Assembly: GCA_002440805.1 (NCBI GenBank)
Contig: DJVD01000039.1
Span: 12,561 to 29,790 of the forward strand
Direction of reading: 5' to 3'
DNA: 17,230 nucleotides
Source of the DNA: Chloroflexi bacterium UBA6265
GTDB taxonomy: Bacteria > Chloroflexota > Chloroflexia > Thermomicrobiales > UBA6265
A program made the translations under genes and the position numbers. Positions 14,641-17,230 of this stretch are shown here, piece by piece; within the stretch, counting starts at the first letter, position 1, and every line of letters begins with the position of its first letter. A model generated the notes under the pieces. It saw nothing but the letters and a program-made list of their open reading frames with translations. It was not told the DNA's origin and searched no databases.

Positions 14641-15357
14641 TTACGATGGGTTGAGTTCGGGGTAATTGGGGTGATCGACGGTGCCGAAGTTATCCATCGG
14701 CCAATACACCAGCCACGCCTTGCCAATGATTTGCTCTTCCGGTACCACGCTGAAGAAGCGGGAGTCCTGGCTGTTGTTGCGGTGGTCACCCATCATAAAG
14801 AAATGACCTTCCTCTACCACAACATCGCAGTATGGGAAGTTGGAGACATTGGTGCAGTCGTTGCTGTAATCGCCGATGTACGGTTCATCCAGGGCGATTC
14901 CGTTGACCAGCACCTGGTTGTCGGCTGTTATCTGCACCCGATCACCGGGCAAACCGATGACACGCTTGATATACGGCTTTTGGTCACCGGGTTCGGGCGG
15001 GGTAAATACCACCACATCACCACGGGTAGGCGTACCCCAGTCAATCAGCGTCACCCAGTTCTGTTCCGAAACACCAGGGAGCCAGTCCACGAAATCGGCC
15101 AGATCCAATTCCCGGTAAGCGTTGCGATTGACGAGAATCATTTCGCCATTTTCGAGTGTGGTCAGCATCGAGGTGCCATCAACCTTGAAGTTGAGGACCA
15201 CCGCTCGCACGCTCACGAAAATAAGCAACGCGAGAATGGCGGTCTCAATGATTTCGCGCAAGGCGCTGGTCTTCTTTTTCTCGACCGGCCGGGTGGGGGA
15301 TTCGTCGGTGAGCGCAGGTGCATGGGCCGGGAGTGTTGGTGGGATGGGTTCAGGCAT
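14641..15357 (-). CDS. lepB: Signal peptidase I
   Basis: This 238-residue membrane protease removes signal peptides from exported proteins. A Pro-rich cytoplasmic N-terminus (1-35) is followed by one membrane helix (about 36-55) and the outer catalytic domain. The Ser/Lys dyad is visible: Ser63 in GTSMLTTL and Lys131 in YIKRVIGLPGD. The closing family motif MGDHRNNSQDSR (189-200) is intact, and GDVVVFTPP (113-121) also fits. Cys168 and Cys177 in the outer domain could pair. The start ATG has only a weak GGAA upstream. Two hairpins lie between tatA and this gene, leaving little room for a separate promoter. Sharing a region with secG and tatA fits a role in protein export. Confidence 0.95.
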   Translation of the reverse strand: MPEPIPPTLPAHAPALTDESPTRPVEKKKTSALREIIETAILALLIFVSVRAVVLNFKVDGTSMLTTLENGEMILVNRNAYRELDLADFVDWLPGVSEQNWVTLIDWGTPTRGDVVVFTPPEPGDQKPYIKRVIGLPGDRVQITADNQVLVNGIALDEPYIGDYSNDCTNVSNFPYCDVVVEEGHFFMMGDHRNNSQDSRFFSVVPEEQIIGKAWLVYWPMDNFGTVDHPNYPELNPS

Positions 15358-15381
15358 GCTTTTCCGATTTCACTGACGTGC

Positions 15382-15402
15382 AAGAAAGCGCAGCAACTGC
15401 GC
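15382..15402 (-). terminator. Second hairpin before lepB, terminator-like
   Basis: GCGCAG (15388-15393) and CTGCGC (15397-15402) form a perfect 6-bp GC-rich stem with a 3-base loop. On the minus strand it is followed by TTTCTTG (plus 15381-15387), a weak U-tract. It ends only about 30 bases before the lepB start. Confidence 0.5.
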
Positions 15403-15439
15403 CGTGTCTATGATGCCACCTCGGCCGGGCATCTGCACG

Positions 15440-15476
15440 AAAAAAGCTACCGGGATGAGCCTCGCCCATCCCGGTA
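15440..15476 (-). terminator. Intrinsic terminator after tatA
   Basis: A perfect 10-bp stem (15448-15457 with 15467-15476, arms TACCGGGATG and CATCCCGGTA) has a 9-base loop and, on the minus strand, is followed after two bases by six T (plus 15440-15445). It lies about 50 bases after the tatA stop and should end most of the pgk-tpiA-secG-tatA transcript. Confidence 0.88.
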
Positions 15477-15524
15477 CGTCCGCTGGATTTGGATAACGAC
15501 CCACAGAAGTGGGTGAGAGTCGCG

Positions 15525-15791
15525 CTAGATTTCGTCTGCGCGAGTGCCCTTTTCGCGGTCCACTCGTTCCTCAACCGCAGTGCGGGTGTCGGTGATAGTG
15601 GATGCTGTTTGCGAGCGGCCCTGATCGATAGCGTCGCTGGACTTTTTGTCGTCGCCGATGCCCGATTCTTCCTTGAAACCGCGGATGCCCTTACCGAGCC
15701 CCGAACCGATTTCCGGGAGTTTGCCGGCACCAAAGATCACGATAACGATAACGAGAATAATGGCAAGTTCTTGCCAACCGAGACCCATCAT
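15525..15791 (-). CDS. tatA: Twin-arginine translocase subunit TatA/E
   Basis: The 88-residue protein has the TatA layout: a short outer N-terminus (GLGWQE), one membrane helix (about 8-20), the [10 protein letters not shown] hinge (20-29), an amphipathic helix ([15 protein letters not shown], 29-43) and a charged, disordered tail. TatA oligomers form the pore for folded proteins bearing twin-arginine signals. The ATG at 15791 has AGGAGG (plus 15801-15806) 9 bases upstream; the second ATG (15788) would sit 12 bases away, so the first is preferred. No tatC gene is in the window. It lies between secG and the terminator at 15440-15476, with a hairpin in its leader. Confidence 0.94.
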   Translation of the reverse strand: MMGLGWQELAIILVIVIVIFGAGKLPEIGSGLGKGIRGFKEESGIGDDKKSSDAIDQGRSQTASTITDTRTAVEERVDREKGTRADEI

Positions 15792-15835
15792 GTGTAGTTT
15801 CCTCCTGCTGTGGGATCGCCGCGGACGTTTTACGA

Positions 15836-15862
15836 GGCCGGTTGTTTACACAACCTGAGGCC
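15836..15862 (-). promoter_or_regulatory. Hairpin in the tatA leader
   Basis: GGTTGT (15840-15845) and ACAACC (15850-15855) form a perfect 6-bp stem with a 4-base loop, flanked by GGCC on both sides (15836-15839 and 15859-15862), which can extend the stem past a 3-base bulge. No U-run follows on the minus strand. A TATACT box (plus 15869-15874) just upstream is -10-like, without a good -35. Role as leader structure or operator is open. Confidence 0.4.
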
Positions 15863-15902
15863 ATGGAAAGTATATCCATTGCCTGCCATCGGTGCACGAT
15901 CC

Positions 15903-16127
15903 CTAGCTGAGTGCGAGGCTGCTCACCACGCCCATAATTACGAAAAAGAGCGCAATGCCGACCGTAAACTGAAAGAGCGTTTTTTCGAACCCGCGACGTG
16001 TGCGCTGAATGGATTCACCGCCGCTGCCGAACTGGCCGCCGAATGCAGATCCCTTGGTTTGCAGGAGCAGCAGAAAGATGAGCACCACGGAGATGATGAT
16101 CATCATGACATTGATCGCGATATCCAC
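15903..16127 (-). CDS. secG: Preprotein translocase subunit SecG
   Basis: The 74-residue protein matches SecG in size and pattern: a first membrane helix (about 4-22), the conserved cytoplasmic loop LLQTKGSAFGGQFGSGGES (20-38), a basic stretch (QRTRRGFEK) and a second helix (about 50-71). SecG assists SecYE during SecA-driven protein export. The start is GTG 16127, with AAAGGA about 10 bases upstream; a longer frame upstream lacks family sequence and would run into the tpiA region. It lies 124 bases after tpiA; the pgk-tpiA-secG order is common in bacteria, so co-transcription with glycolytic genes is likely. Confidence 0.93.
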   Translation of the reverse strand: MDIAINVMMIIISVVLIFLLLLQTKGSAFGGQFGSGGESIQRTRRGFEKTLFQFTVGIALFFVIMGVVSSLALS

Positions 16128-16251
16128 GGTTGATTCGTCCTTTGATGTCCATGAAGCGGGTTGCAGCGGGCGCCGATCTGGTGCCGTTGGCAGGAGTGAA
16201 GCGTAGCACCGCCACCGCCTCAAGTTCAACGCACCGGCAATCACGGCACGG

Positions 16252-17031
16252 TCATGCGCCCTGCACACGCGCGGCTGCCGCAATCATGGCCGCGAACGCT
16301 TCAGCCTTCAGGCTGGCCCCGCCAATCAGCAACCCACCCACGTGCGGTTTGGCCAGGAGTTCGGCGGCATTCTTCTCGTTGGCGCTACCGCCGTACTGAA
16401 TGATGATCGAGCTGGAATCGCCGAACCGCTCATCCAGCACCCCGCGAATGAACGCACACATATCTTCGGCATCTTCCGCCGTGGCGGCGACACCAGTGCC
16501 AATCGCCCAGACAGGCTCATAGGCAACCACCAGTCGATACAACCGATCTTCCGGAAAGCCTTCCAGCGCGGCGAGCAGCTGACTCTTCACCACTGCCTCC
16601 GCCTCGCCGGCCTCTCGTTGCTCAAGTACTTCGCCCACGCACAATACGGGGTGGAGATCCTGCTCGAGCACCCGACTCACCTTGGCACGAACCACATCGT
16701 CCGTTTCACCGTAATAGGCACGCCGTTCGCTATGGCCAACCAGCACGAACGTGACGCATTCCGCCAGCATCGCAGCGGTGACCTCCCCGGTGTACGCGCC
16801 GGCATCGGTAGCAGAGCACGTTTGCGCGCCCATCCACAGCTGGGTGCCATCGGCTCCTTGCGCATCGATTTTTGCGCGCAGTGCCTTCAACCAGGGGAAC
16901 GGTGGGGTGACGCCCACCCATACCGATTCGCCGGCCGCTTTCTTGGCCGTGATTGACGCGTCTACCAGTGCCTCAGCTTCGGTATACGTCGTATTAGATT
17001 TCCAATTGCCGATAAGGAGTGGGGGAATCAT
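16252..17031 (-). CDS. tpiA: Triosephosphate isomerase
   Basis: TpiA interconverts dihydroxyacetone phosphate and glyceraldehyde 3-phosphate in glycolysis and gluconeogenesis. The 259-residue length is normal. Substrate-binding Asn9 and Lys11 (GNWKSN), electrophile His100 (VGHSERR) and catalytic base Glu172 (AYEPVWAIGTG, the family signature and flexible loop) are all present, with IQYGGSANEKN (211-221) and GLLIGGASL (233-241) binding phosphate. The ATG at 17031 immediately follows the pgk stop (TAA then ATG, no gap), with GGAGG 8 bases upstream inside pgk, so translation is probably coupled. Its codon usage is clearly less GC-rich than that of the pgk end beside it. Confidence 0.97.
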   Translation of the reverse strand: MIPPLLIGNWKSNTTYTEAEALVDASITAKKAAGESVWVGVTPPFPWLKALRAKIDAQGADGTQLWMGAQTCSATDAGAYTGEVTAAMLAECVTFVLVGHSERRAYYGETDDVVRAKVSRVLEQDLHPVLCVGEVLEQREAGEAEAVVKSQLLAALEGFPEDRLYRLVVAYEPVWAIGTGVAATAEDAEDMCAFIRGVLDERFGDSSSIIIQYGGSANEKNAAELLAKPHVGGLLIGGASLKAEAFAAMIAAAARVQGA

Positions 17032-17230
17032 TTAGTCCGCCTCCGGGATTGCTGCGATGCCGGGCAGTTCCTTGCCCTCGAGGAACTCCAGCGAGGCGCC
17101 GCCGCCTGTGGAGATGTGACCGAACTCATCGTCGGCGTGGCCCAGCACGCGAACCGCGGCGGCGGAGTCGCCACCGCCGACGACCGACAGCCCGTCGACC
17201 TCGGTGAGGGCCTTGGCCACCGCGGCGGTG
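17032..17230 (-). CDS. pgk: Phosphoglycerate kinase, C-terminal end (5' partial)
   Basis: The last 65 codons of phosphoglycerate kinase are present; the gene continues past the window edge, and a GTG at 17220 is an internal codon. The nucleotide-binding segment [13 protein letters not shown] and the family signature [15 protein letters not shown] are plain, followed by [13 protein letters not shown]. The enzyme makes ATP from 1,3-bisphosphoglycerate. The stop codon directly abuts the tpiA start. By my count 57 of 65 third codon positions are G or C (about 88%), compared with about 62% in the first 60 codons of tpiA, so this gene differs in composition from its neighbour. Confidence 0.96.
   Translation of the reverse strand, partial: TAAVAKALTEVDGLSVVGGGDSAAAVRVLGHADDEFGHISTGGGASLEFLEGKELPGIAAIPEAD

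Noticed and set aside
14671..15516. 281-residue plus-strand frame over lepB
   Set aside because: Antisense shadow of a gene with intact catalytic Ser and Lys motifs.

Overview
The window looks like a chromosomal segment of a bacterium in or near the Chloroflexota (Thermomicrobia-like lineages are my best guess). This is inference from protein style: a one-TM Ser/Thr kinase and a RodZ-like protein with long Pro/Thr/Glu extracytoplasmic tails, a short TatA, a DUF151 bifunctional nuclease, and the order pgk-tpiA-secG. DNA is moderately GC-rich, genes are tightly packed, GTG and TTG starts are frequent, and Shine-Dalgarno sites are good. I see no CRISPR array, tRNA, rRNA, insertion sequence or phage gene.

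Left part (1-6911). The 3' end of a sensor histidine kinase gene converges on and overlaps an MFS exporter gene (minus strand). Divergent from the exporter, a plus-strand run of closely spaced genes encodes a Ser/Thr protein kinase, a threonine aldolase, CoaBC, a YggT-like membrane protein, a previously hidden 37-residue membrane peptide (5792-5905) and a diacylglycerol/sphingosine-kinase-like lipid kinase. A near-perfect bidirectional terminator (6881-6911) closes it.

Middle part (6940-11127). On the minus strand lie a RodZ-like HTH/TM protein and, upstream of it, an unrecognised 583-residue protein with two homologous four-Cys modules at its two ends, joined by a long apparently disordered linker. 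A 387-base regulatory gap with two operator-like dyads and divergent promoter candidates separates it from an ornithine cyclodeaminase/mu-crystallin family gene (plus strand).

Right part (11188-17230), all minus strand. Read in transcription order it encodes phosphoglycerate kinase (C-terminal end only), TpiA, SecG and TatA, then two tandem terminator-like hairpins, then signal peptidase I (LepB), a DUF151 nuclease, a small zinc-ribbon protein, and an orphan NuoE/NuoF-like pair. This joins lower glycolysis, Sec/Tat export with signal peptide cleavage, and a soluble NADH-oxidising diaphorase module whose electron-accepting partner is not in the window.

The most unusual items are the two-headed Cys4 protein, the hidden small peptide, the NuoF with a cluster-less thioredoxin-like domain and a hairpin beside the nuoE ribosome site, the hairpins before lepB, the shared acidic C-terminal motif of two neighbouring proteins, and the composition jump at pgk. 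I did not find a clearly new multi-gene system.
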